From contig NC_079882.1 in assembly GCF_029227915.1 (NCBI RefSeq), positions 5,456,001 through 5,520,000 of the forward strand: a DNA stretch of 64,000 bases, written 5' to 3'. Of the stretch, positions 25,155 through 37,100 are shown piece by piece; within the stretch, counting starts at the first letter, position 1, and every line of letters starts with the position of its first letter. Below the pieces are notes generated by a model that saw nothing but the letters and a program-made list of their open reading frames with translations, was not told where the DNA came from and did not search any database. This stretch comes from Hydractinia symbiolongicarpus. Taxonomy: Eukaryota > Cnidaria > Hydrozoa > Anthoathecata > Hydractiniidae. Position numbers and translations under genes: made by a program.

Positions 25155-25155
<1 letters not shown>

Positions 25156-25264
25156 GTGCATATTTTAAATAGCTAGCCTCACAAATATCCAGGGATATAC
25201 CCTGTCTATTATTTCCAGGAGGGGCCATGGCTTAGATGGAGAGTCCTAGAGAGTATTTAATGCT
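25153..25264 (+). repeat. dispersed repeat, copy 1 (second copy at 43658)
   Basis: This 110-base segment is clearly homologous to 43658-43775, sharing ggataccctgtctattattt and agctagcctc. In both places it follows a GATA-rich run, so GATA plus this segment is one repeat family. Confidence 0.8.
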
Positions 25265-25886
25265 CATTTTGAGCTACGCAGACCCAATTAGGGGCCGCAC
25301 AGAATAAACTCAAGTAAGTAATGTAACACAGAAACTAATATAGCTAGCTGGCTAGAGTATCTAAGAAGTCTAAATAAATAATTACAGGGTATAGCAAAAT
25401 CACTTTTGTGTATGATCATAATGGTGGTAGCTAGCTATATAGATAATGATGAAAATAACAGATGCAAATTGTAGTTCGCTAGTCAAGACTTTTAAATAGA
25501 CTTTTAAATAGAGATTATGCTCAGTGTAACCAGCTTGTTACATACATTTTAAAAAGATATTTATCTTTAGTGTCATAAAAAATTAAAATTGTTAGCTATA
25601 GCTAGCTATCACTTTAAAAATATTTTAAAAATTTATGAGTATTTTTATTCAAACAAATCTTGCTAGCTATATATAATATATCCATCATCAGCGCACATAC
25701 GTATCTCCGAAAACTAGCTAACAAAGCAGTTACCCATAGCTAGCTGGAATGTTTTGTCCTTTTTTTAGTCACGACTTCATCGTCAGATCGGAACACATCA
25801 GAAATTTGTTTACCTGACCCACACTACTGTGAAAAAATTAACTCAATACTGGTCAATATCTTTCCAGCATTGATGATGTCCAACCG

Positions 25887-25951
25887 CAACCTTGTCTCCA
25901 CGGCTTTTTTCTCTTCTGATCAGAAAAAGAAAAAAAGCCCTGGGGACAAGG
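25887..25951. repeat. palindromic element (CCTCG/CCCAGG family), copy 2
   Basis: The left arm caaccttgtctccacggctt and right arm agccctggggacaagg pair around tctgatcaga. Same end wording as the element at 2168. Confidence 0.65.
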
Positions 25952-26283
25952 CATGATCCTGTAGGGGGCGGTGAAAGAAGAAATACACGCGTTTTTTACA
26001 AATTTCTAACCAAGCTGGTCACTATTCTTATTTTTATTATTATTTGAAGCAATAGACCTAATCCTTATAATAAACTGGCAGGCGCAATTTAATTTAGGAC
26101 TGGGTTCCATTCTAGTTTTTTGGGGTGTAATGTAAACAATGACATCACAACGTGCACAACATTTAACTGCCCTGCAGTTGTTACAGGTAGAAATTTATTT
26201 TCGAAGGCTTTTGTTTTTATATTTTATATTTATTTTACATTTCAATCTTAAAAAATTGTTAGAGAAGTGCACAGACAAGGCAT

Positions 26284-26360
26284 CCTCGTCCCCAAAGCTC
26301 TTTGAGATTAAAACCTCGATAGTAGTAGATGCTGAGGTTTATCTCAAAGAGCTCTGGGAT
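26284..26360. repeat. palindromic element, copy 3 (diverged)
   Basis: The left arm cctcgtccccaaagctcttt and right arm aaagagctctggga pair over about 26 bases, with aaacctc/gaggttt in the inner part. The end motif matches the family loosely. Confidence 0.5.
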
Positions 26361-27925
26361 TGAAAATGCTAACAAGCGGTTTTATTTTATATTACAAATA
26401 TTTGTTAAACATGCTCAAAATATAAGAACAAACATTCTCCGTAAAAAAACCAAACAAACACCTTATTTTAGACGATATTTTTTATTGACAATAATAGAAT
26501 TTCCCTACGGTGTCCCTGCCGGATTTATTAATATCTTATGTACACTGTACAAACATTATTTCAACAAATTTAAAAACATAGGAGAGAAGATAAATCTTAT
26601 CATAGCAAGACACAAATGTTATAATATATCGACGTCTATATGTCACTTTTAGCACTTAGTTAACTTGCAAACAAACCAATAAAAGAATAATAAGAAATAT
26701 TTTCTAAATTTAAAAAGTTTAACGTTTAAATGTGTGATGGAAAGCCTTTGAACTTTATACTGCTCTGGACGTTCTCATTTAAGCATGTGTCTTTAGACAA
26801 TAAAAGCTTCATCGCCCCTCCTCGTCAGAACAGCACTTGAGGCTAAAGTGGCCATTTTGTTTTAACGATAGCGCAAAAAGCGGCTGAAGATCTTGACTAA
26901 CAGAAAACGTGATCAGATGTTAATCTTTATTTTACACGCATTTTTATATGAACCAGGTGATATCGAGTCTGACTGTTACACTTTTTTGGTGGATTTAGGC
27001 TGTAGTGTATTATATTCTTAGCAACTTTCAAAAGAAAAATAATCTTTAAACACGAACCTTAAATAATTAAAACCTTTGATGACGCAAATCTTTAATATGG
27101 TGGTGAATATAAAAGACAAACCTACCATGAGGTTTGACAAAGTAACCCAAAAATATATATCCACAAATATACAAAAAAGACATCACATTATATTGTTAAC
27201 ATCTCTAAAAAAATTGTCATCTTTACCATCTAAAATGTACAACACTTAAAGCATGAAAAGAACTTCTTCGAAGTTATGTTTTGAAGCGGATGTTGCGGCA
27301 AATAAACAAATGATGACATTCAGAAGAGTGAGGCAATAGAAACTAATCATAAATTAAAAACGATCTGAGTTAATGAGAGAATTGTGGTGTAATGAAACAT
27401 ACTTTCCGGTCTGTAATTAACGTTAATTGTCTTCAGACGCTGTGAAGGTTCTCTTTTACGATTCTCTCGGTTTTGTTCGCAAAAAATGTTAACAAGTGAA
27501 AAGACTGTTACAGAATTGCTTAATCACAATGCGTCAAAAAATCGGATAATCAAGCAATATTGATCCAAGCCGCGGTATCAGAAAACCAAGGAAAAGACTT
27601 GGGAACGAGATGTTCCAGAGAAGCAACATAATTTGGACGTAAAGTTGTTAAAACGTGTAAGGTGGAGAAAAAAATAAAAAATAAGTTTTTAAAAATGGAG
27701 TTTTTACACGATGAGTAAAAATTTTAAGGAAAAAACAAAACGACAAAGAACCATTCTGTTGTTTTGTTCACCTTTCCATCATTGTTCCGTTTCGACTTTA
27801 GATAACCTTATCAAGCGTTTCTTGACAAGCACGTGACGCAGATTCTATTTAAGTACAGAGCGCCTGAATTTTTTTGAAGACACTAAACAGGCAATACGTT
27901 TTAAGGAAAGTTGGTTAAAATCATA

Positions 27926-27931
27926 TTTATT
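27926..27931 (-). terminator. candidate polyadenylation signal of CCDC146
   Basis: AATAAA on the minus strand, about 230 bases past the CCDC146 stop codon. The motif is common in AT-rich DNA, so the assignment is by position only. Confidence 0.4.
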
Positions 27932-28158
27932 TTAGGCGGGTGTTAGTAAATTCACGTTTTAAAATGGTAGATGTCGACAACGTCCGGGCTTGCTTTGACT
28001 AAATTCTGATAATAGATTGTCTAAGTTGTTAAAAGACACTAATCATGTGCCTCAATATAAAGAAAATATATTTTGCTTTATACAAAATTACAATCTCAAA
28101 AAATATTTACAATTTATGTTTACGTACATATTATGAACAGTTAAAATTAAAATATAGT

Positions 28159-31100
28159 TTATATTTCAATAGGTTTGACCACGGGTTTTCGTATATGTCT
28201 CATGTTGCTACCTGGTTCAGTTGGTTTAAACGGTGCATTACCTCCGTAAGGTCTGGGAAGAGGTAAATCATTGCCATCATCAGGTATGTAGGCGTTTGGG
28301 CGTGGTTCAGCTGTTGTGGTGATTCCACCTGGAATTGTGTAATGTTCCAATTCTTCTTCTGCCTGTAAAAAGAAAAAAATGTTTTGGCTGATTTAATACT
28401 CCGTGCCTGCTTTTTTTTAATTAGCAAAGCAGAAAACAAGAAAATAATAAAAACAAAAAAATTGAAAGGCTAACTGTTGAAAGATTTCTTATGAGGGAAA
28501 ATACACGAAGCACGACAGTAGCAAAAGTTTGGGATGGAAATATAAATTGTTTTTTCAAAAATATTTGATGTATTATTATTTTCGGTTATTTTTTTACGCA
28601 AGTTTAACTTCAGCTATTTTAAAAATTACATTTTGAAAGGAAATTAAAATGGCAGTAAAAATAATTAGTTGATAGTTTTATCCGTTCCTGTTTGCAATAA
28701 TTCCAGCCAATAACACTTCTCAATTTCCTGCTCAGATTATGCAATCGAAAATTAGATTTTTTAGGATCGTTGAACAATTTTTAATCCGATTGTAAATAAG
28801 TTGTATCCGATTGTTAGTCCGATATTTAGTTTGTAAGCACAAAAATTTGTCGTTTCGGATATTAATACAAACAGAAAATGACTGTATTAGTTATACCCTA
28901 GCTCGCTCATTTTGTTCTTTTATTTTTCGAACTTCTTCTCGAAGATAACGTAACCACTCATGTTCTATCTCCTGCGATGGAGCTTCACCTCTCTCCATTC
29001 GTACATAGCATTGCTGTACGTGTTCCTCTTTTGAGCGAATTTCTTGCCCAAGCTTCATAGCTAAAGCCTAAATCAGAATAAAAAGAGATGGATACGTCTG
29101 ACGAAAATCAACACTTAGAATTCCACTACAAGCGAAGTAGAACGTCAGATCCATGATAACACAGCGCCGTAGAAGTAGGAGGAAGGAGGAGGAGGATTTG
29201 TCTATTTTATTTATGTTTTGGGTTTTTTACCTGATTCATCGACAATTCAGAAACCATCGCCATCATCTTTCTTGTAGTTTCCTTGATCTTTGCTTGAACT
29301 TCGTTTATCTAAAACAAGAATGGCATCATGAAAATCTGACAAGGCAGTACTTCCGATATCATGTTGATGATTAATTTCGAAAGGTGAACTTCGAATTTAG
29401 AATTGCAACTGTTTGAAGTTGTGCGCGTTCTCGTTCGATGTTCTGTTTTTTAATGCTTGGTTTCTACTTTTGTCTGTGGTGCACTACAACAGAAGAAATT
29501 TAACCGGGAGAAAATGTCCTGGAAAGAAAATTTGCCGCAATTGACACAACACAAAAATACCCAAAATCAAAAACAATTAAAATTCTCATACACAGATTTC
29601 GGAAAATTGATGAATACTGGCGAGATTTACCCTATTAAAACTAAGAACTACTAGTAATTAGGTTATGTTTTAAGACACCCTCCATGAAACGCAGTCCACC
29701 ATGAGACACAGCCCTGACGCGTTTTTTCAAAAAGACATTAAGTGACTATGTTTATCATTAAAAAAAAACTTGGAGTCAAAGACATTTAAATAAATCATCA
29801 AAAGATTGTGTAGACATCACAACAGATTGTTTTTATGTTAGATTTTCTCTAAAATATATATTGCCCTCCAATAACCGTCTTCCAATAACCGCCCTTCAAT
29901 AACCGCCCTCCATAATTTAAAATACGTTTTAATCTCGCGAAAATTTAACATCTTATACGGAATGACGTTGTTTAGTTTAGCTAATCTTGAAATATAAGCA
30001 ATTGCGAAGTGAAGTTTAGATTAGTACTATAACTCGAAATCAGACACAACATAAAAAGCACAAAAGAAACTACTGTTTCACAACATTAAAGGTGTCAATT
30101 ATTCCAACGTAACCCAAATGCAGCAAACTTGTGGATTACTTTTTTTCAAAATTGCCAATTTTTCGCTGCGGAAGGGTTAAATTTTACACCGGTCTAATTT
30201 GTCTTTAACACTGAGGTCAAATTTCAAATTTGGGTTATTTTTAACATTCCTTAAAGGTTAACATCAAATACTCTACAAATGACCATTATTTCTATCCGGA
30301 AATGAATAAAGTTTTACTCCGGAAATGTTCGTTCACACCGGAATTGAATATCATTTTACACCGGAGTAAAAGTACCATGTAAACTCTCAAAAACTTCACG
30401 CCGTTGAAGTTTCATTCCGGCCACGTGTAAGCACAATCAGAACTTCATGTACTAACCTTTTTAGCCAATGCTAAAGTATCCGTTTTTCCGGTGTCCGATC
30501 GAGCTTTTAATTTTTCGGAAAGGCGATTAACTTGTTCATGTATCAATTCTTTCTCCAATAACTGCTCCTCTTTGCAGGTCAGTTTTTTTTCCAGCTGAAA
30601 TTATAACAAGTAACATTCATCAAATTCTACAACAAAAACAACAACAATGACCAGGTGTCCTTTAACATCTGGTGAATTTAATTTGACTCTATAAAATCTG
30701 CAACAACATAAAGTTTACATCTAGTTATCAAGTCTATTGGAATCTATTGGAGCCGGAATGATTCCTGGATGAGCAATATTTCCTTAAACATTCGTAAAGT
30801 TTGTAAGGATATAATAGTTGATTAGTTTTGCGTGTTTGGTAAAAAATACAGAATTTCAGCACAGTTTGCGCCTTTCAAAATCTCAGATCTTTAGCTCGAC
30901 AACAGCACGTCATGATAGTAACAAAGATTTATAATGTTACACGTACTCATACACCACTTTTCCATGGCAGATCGCATGAAACAACTGTTGTAACATAAAT
31001 GGAAAACTGTATCTCGTTTGGTTGAAGGAGGTTTATGACAGTCTGACCAGTTAACGTTGAAATGCATAAATGTACAATTTTGTTTTCATCGCGAACATTT

Positions 31101-34100
31101 ATCAAGCTATAGTCACTTTCAACAGTTAATTCTTAACACTGGAATGTTTATCTGTGATCGTAAAAATATCAGTCTATGCAGAAACGAAGAACTAAGGTAT
31201 ATACCTTTTTACATTTTTGAAGAACAAAAAAATGTCCGAAATGATCACAAATCTTCGAATAATCATGCAGGGGTGGTGAACACGTATAGTTCACATTCTA
31301 ACAACTTACCTCTACACATTTGCATTCCAATTCTTCCATTGAAGGGTCGCTACCTGGTAGTAAACGAATGCGATCAGCATTAGTGGCGTCTTCTAGATTG
31401 TGTTCTAAATCCAAAATATATTCCTGACATTGCGCAAGTTGAATTTGAAGCGTTGTGACTTCATTATCTAAAGCCTTTTTGTTAGGTAGCGAACTTTTTA
31501 ATAAGTCAATAGAGCGCTTTAAGTCAGCAGTTTCCATTTTTAGGAATCTGATTTCTTCTTCACGACTCTGCAATTCCATATCCCCATTCCGTATGATGGA
31601 ACCCTGAACATTAACTTTCTCATAAAGCACGCACACTTCTTCGTTTCTTTCAATCAACTGAATCCCCCTGCGATTTCTTTCCTGCACTGAGCTTTCATAT
31701 CTGCGACGCAATTCAACCATATTTTCTTCAGCTTTGTTGATAAGTTCGTTGAGTTTGGAGATAGCTAACCTCTAAAGAAAACAAAGTATAAAAACTATGA
31801 ATGGCTTACTAACAACAAGCTTGCTCGTGTTTCTTTCTATCAGAAGTAAAAACATGACGAGAAGTTTTCCAAAAAGTTTTATATAACCAATCCGGTTAAT
31901 TGGGCAAAGATGGTGTTACTTTTACACCAACTTCAGCTTAGCTTTCAGGTTTTTTACATGCAAGTAATTATCTGTTCAATCATTAATGATTTCAAATTAG
32001 TTCACGTATCATAACACATTTATTTTGTCCTTCATTGTGTACTATCAAGAAAAACAAGCGAAAAAAAGAGTTCACCTGTTGCTCCATCTGTTCTTTCAAT
32101 TCTTCTGAAGTCATTTGTTGTTTACTCACTTCATTACGTAAGCTATCTCTTATCACTACACCGTTCGCGTGCTTCAGCTTAGATTTTTGGAACTGTCTAA
32201 AAATCAGTCAGAAATCTTTAAAGTTAGTAATTTCATTGAAGTGTTGAAAAAAACAAATTGCAGCACGGAAAACTGACAGACTAAGAGAAGTTAATTTTCT
32301 TCATTTACCTTTCTTTCGATGCAGCAGCTGTTCTTAATATTTCAATCTCATTCTGTAGAATTTTGATCTTCTCCTGCATTTCTGCAGCTTTTTGCGTACT
32401 CATCTGGATCAAATTAACGCATTTATTGCGCTCATTTTTGATGATGTCGTACAATTTTGCAAAATCGTCCAACCTGAAGTGCAATGTTAAACAAATAACC
32501 AGACAAAAATATTAAGGAGATCGTTTACCTGCACAATTTATAGCAAGTGTGAAACGAAAATGAAAATGTGCATAATAATGATGATAATAGTAATGGTAAT
32601 GCATAACTTCGTCAACTTGTTGATTATTAAATTGTTTCCTTCTCTAAAGTATATCATTAATTCCCAGCATTATCAGATGACCGAAGAAATACCGAACAGA
32701 AACACAACCATTATAATGCACTTGGTTAATTTCATTTTAAAAGTGATATGTCGAATTTTCTTCACTTAAGTTATTTGATGCAGCGAAATTGAGACTGTTC
32801 AGAGATAATTGCGAGAAATGGTTGCACTGCTATCTATTTTTTCCCTATAACGTTAATAGTATATTTTATCTACATATCACTTTGAAACAAAATAGATTGT
32901 ACCTGCATCATTTTCCTGTCTTAGTTGAAAGTAAAAATTTAATTTTCACTGGGACTCATTTTAGCAGTTGGGTTCAAGAATTTTTTTATAGGACTTATAT
33001 TCAGTATTTTTGAAAAATTCGCGAAATATCGTGAGCCTTTGTTACCCTTATTTTTTCAAAAAAAAGTCGTAAATCTGCAAGTGCTGCAAATTTCGTTCAA
33101 TAAAATGAGACAAGAAACATAAAACAGTGAAAAATTAAAAAATCCTCTTCTTTTTATCTTTTTATAATAAATATATCTGCTCCACGTTCTCCAAAATTTT
33201 AGAATCTTTTTTAATTTCTTAAAATCCTTTTCCTCTTGTTGGTTAAAATTACGTAAATAACATGCTTCTAGCGAACACTGAATCAAGGTAAAAGTAAAAA
33301 CAGAAGAAGCTTTACCGTTTCTGTACTTCCGCAAACTTTTTCGTATTATCTTGTATGGCTAGATCTTTTGTTTTTAAGTCTTCCAGCGCCTTATGGTATC
33401 GTACTTCTGCTTTTAAATAATCTCTAGCTTTTTGTTCTCTCTCGTCAGCTTTAATTTGTGCAAGTCTTGTTAAATCTACCACATCAATGCGAAGTTGGCT
33501 CTGCTCTGTGAGCAGTCTTTCTTCATCGTGGATGCCTCTCTCGACACGCTGCTTTTCGTGCACAGTTAATGCGTTCTGAGTAATAGATAAAATGGAAATT
33601 TGTAAAACCATTCAGAAACAAAAAGTACCTGTTTAGAGCATACTTACTAGGCTACACAAGTAGGAGGATGCAAACTCTAATGACTTACAACTTTCGTTAT
33701 TTAACTCACTTAATGGTTGCATTTATATGTACGAGTTATTATAACTTCTAACTAAAAATTCACATAATGTTGTTTAAAATGAGAAAAAAAAGAGTTTTTC
33801 AGACGCGGTAAAGTTTTTCGTAATCTGCCAGAAAATATGTTTTCCTTAAATTAAAAAAAGGCAGAAAAATTTATCAAAATTTACCTGGTTCCTAAACACT
33901 TTTTCATTTTTATCATTCCATTTTCCTCTTAAGTAGAGATGAAATCTGTACGTGGTATATGGCAGTATGGTATAGTATGATATAGTATGATATATGATAA
34001 TATGATAATATGATAATATGATATATGATAGCATGATATATGATAGTATGATATATGATAGTATGATATATGATAGTATGGTATATATGATAGTATGGTA

Positions 34101-37100
34101 TATATGATATAGCATGATATATGATAGTATGATATATGATAGTATGGTATATATGATAGTATGGTATATGATAGTATGGTATATATGATAGTATGGTATA
34201 TATGATAGTATGGTATATATGATAGTATGGTATATATGATAGTATGGTATATATGATAGTATGGTATATGATAGTATGGTATATATGATATAGTATACTA
34301 TATATTATATATTTGGTTTGGTAAAACCATGTATTGTGTATTAAATCAAGGAGGTTTAAAGAGGCAAATATACCAACGTTGTGACCATAATCATACCTGC
34401 TGCGTGTACGCCCTTTTGGCATTGTCAACTTCTTTCTGCAATTCTCTTCTCTTTTCGAAAAGAGATCCATCATCTTTAGGCTGTGAATCCACTTGAGCTT
34501 TAATCTTATCGTACATACCTTTCGTGTGATTATAACTATCTTTGATGATGTTATAATTTATTTCCGCTTTCTTTAAACTTCTGTAAACAAAAGGTGGAAA
34601 AAATGAAGAAAAAAAATCGGCAAGGCAGGAGGGGTAATATAGTCATTATTGCTCCGAACAGTCCAGGCCTGCCATATAGTCCAAGGCTTCATTGATCAAA
34701 GTGATTTTAATAAGTTATTACACGGGTAAACATGCAATTTTTTGCAAATAAAACTCTTTTAAGTCCATGGAATTTCTCAAAGAATCTTTTATTTCGTTTT
34801 TAGGGCGGGGAAGGGTTCTAATTTTTTTGTGTTTGAAATGGGTGACGATTGGATTGTAATTAAAACAGAAGAAATACACAGAAAGATCAGCAATAAGTCG
34901 AACAAAAGTAGGGCTAAGCTTAATAGAAATTTTGGTGACTTTCAGCAATATGGGCCAAATTATAGAAAGATTTTTAGAGAATTATGGTGCTAATAATAGC
35001 AGTTAAACCTGGCAAAATGAACTTACTTTAAATCACGATCTTTTTCACGAATTTTTCGAGCATGGATATCATGCTCAGATCTTTTATTCATATGTGCATG
35101 CTTGATATTCAAATCCAAACTTGTTCTGAAAATGTAATAACAGATTAAATCCTTACGTAACTTCTATACTAAACTAGAAATTCATAGCTTCTATCTTGGC
35201 ATGTGGCTTTCTCTTTGTTGTCTCGGATAAAAACGTTTTATCAATTTGACCCATTGTGATTGAATGCATTTTAAGCACACCTTCAGTCAGTTTATCTGGG
35301 TTTTAATAAAAAAGAAAAACTATGTTTAAAGGCAAAAGCATATTTGCAATATACAGGGTAATAGACGTAAAGTAAACATTTTAGACTGACTCTTAATTTT
35401 AAGAAAGGAAAACCTTATAACTAGTATAGCATCTTAATTCGTGCTCTGAAGAAGCGTGCTAAAAGTGGACTCTCATATTTTCATTATGCAGGGGGAGTAA
35501 ATATTTTTTAAGGACTAGACTAGAAATGTGGATTGAATTTAATATTTTAATAAACAATAAAGATTATTCTATCACCTGTCACCTAGCAACTCTGCTTGCC
35601 GTTCTTTAGCTAAATCACATTCTTTCATTAATAAGCTGACTTCTTTCTCCTGTAACAGTATGAAACAAAGAAATTCACAGTGGCTGCAGTTACTTTCTTT
35701 ACATCATAACCCAACAAAAATACAGTATTTACATTCTCTTCATATGCACTTCGTTGCTTCTGTATATCGTTCGATACACTTTCTTTCTCCTCCAGAAAAA
35801 AAGCTTTTTTGTCGGATATCTTTGAAATCTAGAATAAATGCACATATTCTAAAAATTGCTAATGAATTTAAGAAAACCGAAATTTTAAGAAGATCATTTT
35901 TTATTTTGCACGATCACTTTCTTTAATTTTATTAGTGAAGACCTATACCCTTAATATTTCTTACACTGCTTGTTCAGCCATTTAGGGCATCAAAAAAGCT
36001 TTCCAATGAATAGATCTCTTATACATAATATTTGCATACTTCATTATTAACTTCTGCAATTTTGTTTTCATACTGCTTGTGTGTATTTAAGACATCTCTG
36101 AAATACAAAAAAATATTAAATACATGAAGTTGCCATCATAGTTCTTTATTTTTCAATACAAGGGCTAAACCTTAAGGTAAAATCACATGGTTTAACAAAC
36201 ATTCGTTAAAACATCATTATAAAGGTTCTATGCTGAGGGCAAAATTTAAAACGTCTTATTCTGTTTGTGTTGGAGTACTAAAATTTCATTGTAGAGGTAT
36301 ACATATACGGAACAATTTCATAAACACCTGAACTGCACTTCTGCTTCATGGTTGTGAGAAAACCAGGACTATATTTTTTCTAAGGATTTTTCTTGTGCCA
36401 AAAACAGGTTTTGTTAAAAAGAAAACTTTGGTTTAATCAGTTATCAAGGAAAAGTGAGAAAAAAATCCAACAACCAAAGAAGTTTTTTAAACAAAAGTTT
36501 ATTCTTTGTCAGGGTCTATGGCACAAACAATGCATCTATTTCGTTAGTTGTACAGGATATGATTTTAAACTTTTTAAGAAGTTAGAAGTGTTAATTGATA
36601 AATGTCGTTAGAGAGTTGAAATTGCTCATTTTTTTGTTTAAAAAGCTGTTTTTTTACAAACACAGTAATTTTGTGTTGAAAGTTTATATGCACGTTGGTT
36701 CTTATGATTTTCTGGCATTGTTACTTGTTTACATTTATAACTACCATATTACGGTTGCTACAAGGTTAAAAGTTACACCAATACAACATAAAATGGTTTG
36801 TCTATCTATACCGAGAGATATTACCAGAGGCCAAATGTATAGACCGAGCTAGCGAGGTCGATATTCTGACTGAGGGTAATATTTCTTGGAAGAGATAGAT
36901 AAAACAGTTTATCTTGTTTTTATTTCCTGATAGCTATTTTGCTTGGTTTTGTAGAAACCAGGATTATTTTCTAAAGATTTACTTGTGAAAAGGTTGTATA
37001 AACCAGGTTTTGACAAAGAAAGAAAATGTTCCATTCACATTTCATTGCATCAATTTTTTAAATACAAAAACAAAACATAACATTCAAATATCCATGTATA

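Larger units (their letters stand above)
24111..25160 (+). mobile_element. decayed non-LTR retrotransposon (LINE) with internal deletion and GATA tail
   Basis: Broken frames spell retrotransposon signatures. An endonuclease end TINSDHIIIDV is at about 24350-24388. The linker IDWESV...DINWQELL follows at about 24470-24530. A pre-RT basic run LRKRRKLTRQLRKNRNEQ lies near 24660-24720. After a gap comes the C-terminal type tail FKRRLDQFLHNI..QPLLQSY (24957-25025) running into (GATA)n. The reverse transcriptase core is missing. A SINE/LINE-like segment cggcttaacgtccgttttcc sits at the 5' side (24131-24150). Stops and frameshifts make it inactive. Confidence 0.7.
25265..28158. other. gap before CCDC146 3' end; palindromes and weak promoter signals
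   Basis: No gene supported. Two palindromes are listed separately. A single exon-like start (ATG 26139 to a donor CAG|GTAGAA at 26187) encodes only 16 residues with no partner exon found. CACGTG with TATTTAA near 27830-27855 is promoter-like but leads only to a 13-codon frame at 27964. A polyadenylation signal for the minus-strand CCDC146 is listed separately. Confidence 0.4.

Noticed and set aside
26139-26186. First coding exon MTSQRAQHLTALQLLQ
   Set aside because: Only 16 codons with a donor; no partner exon found before CCDC146.
33846-34473. Tyr/Ile-rich 186-codon frame on the minus strand
   Set aside because: It is a reading of the AT-rich tandem repeat plus part of a CCDC146 exon.
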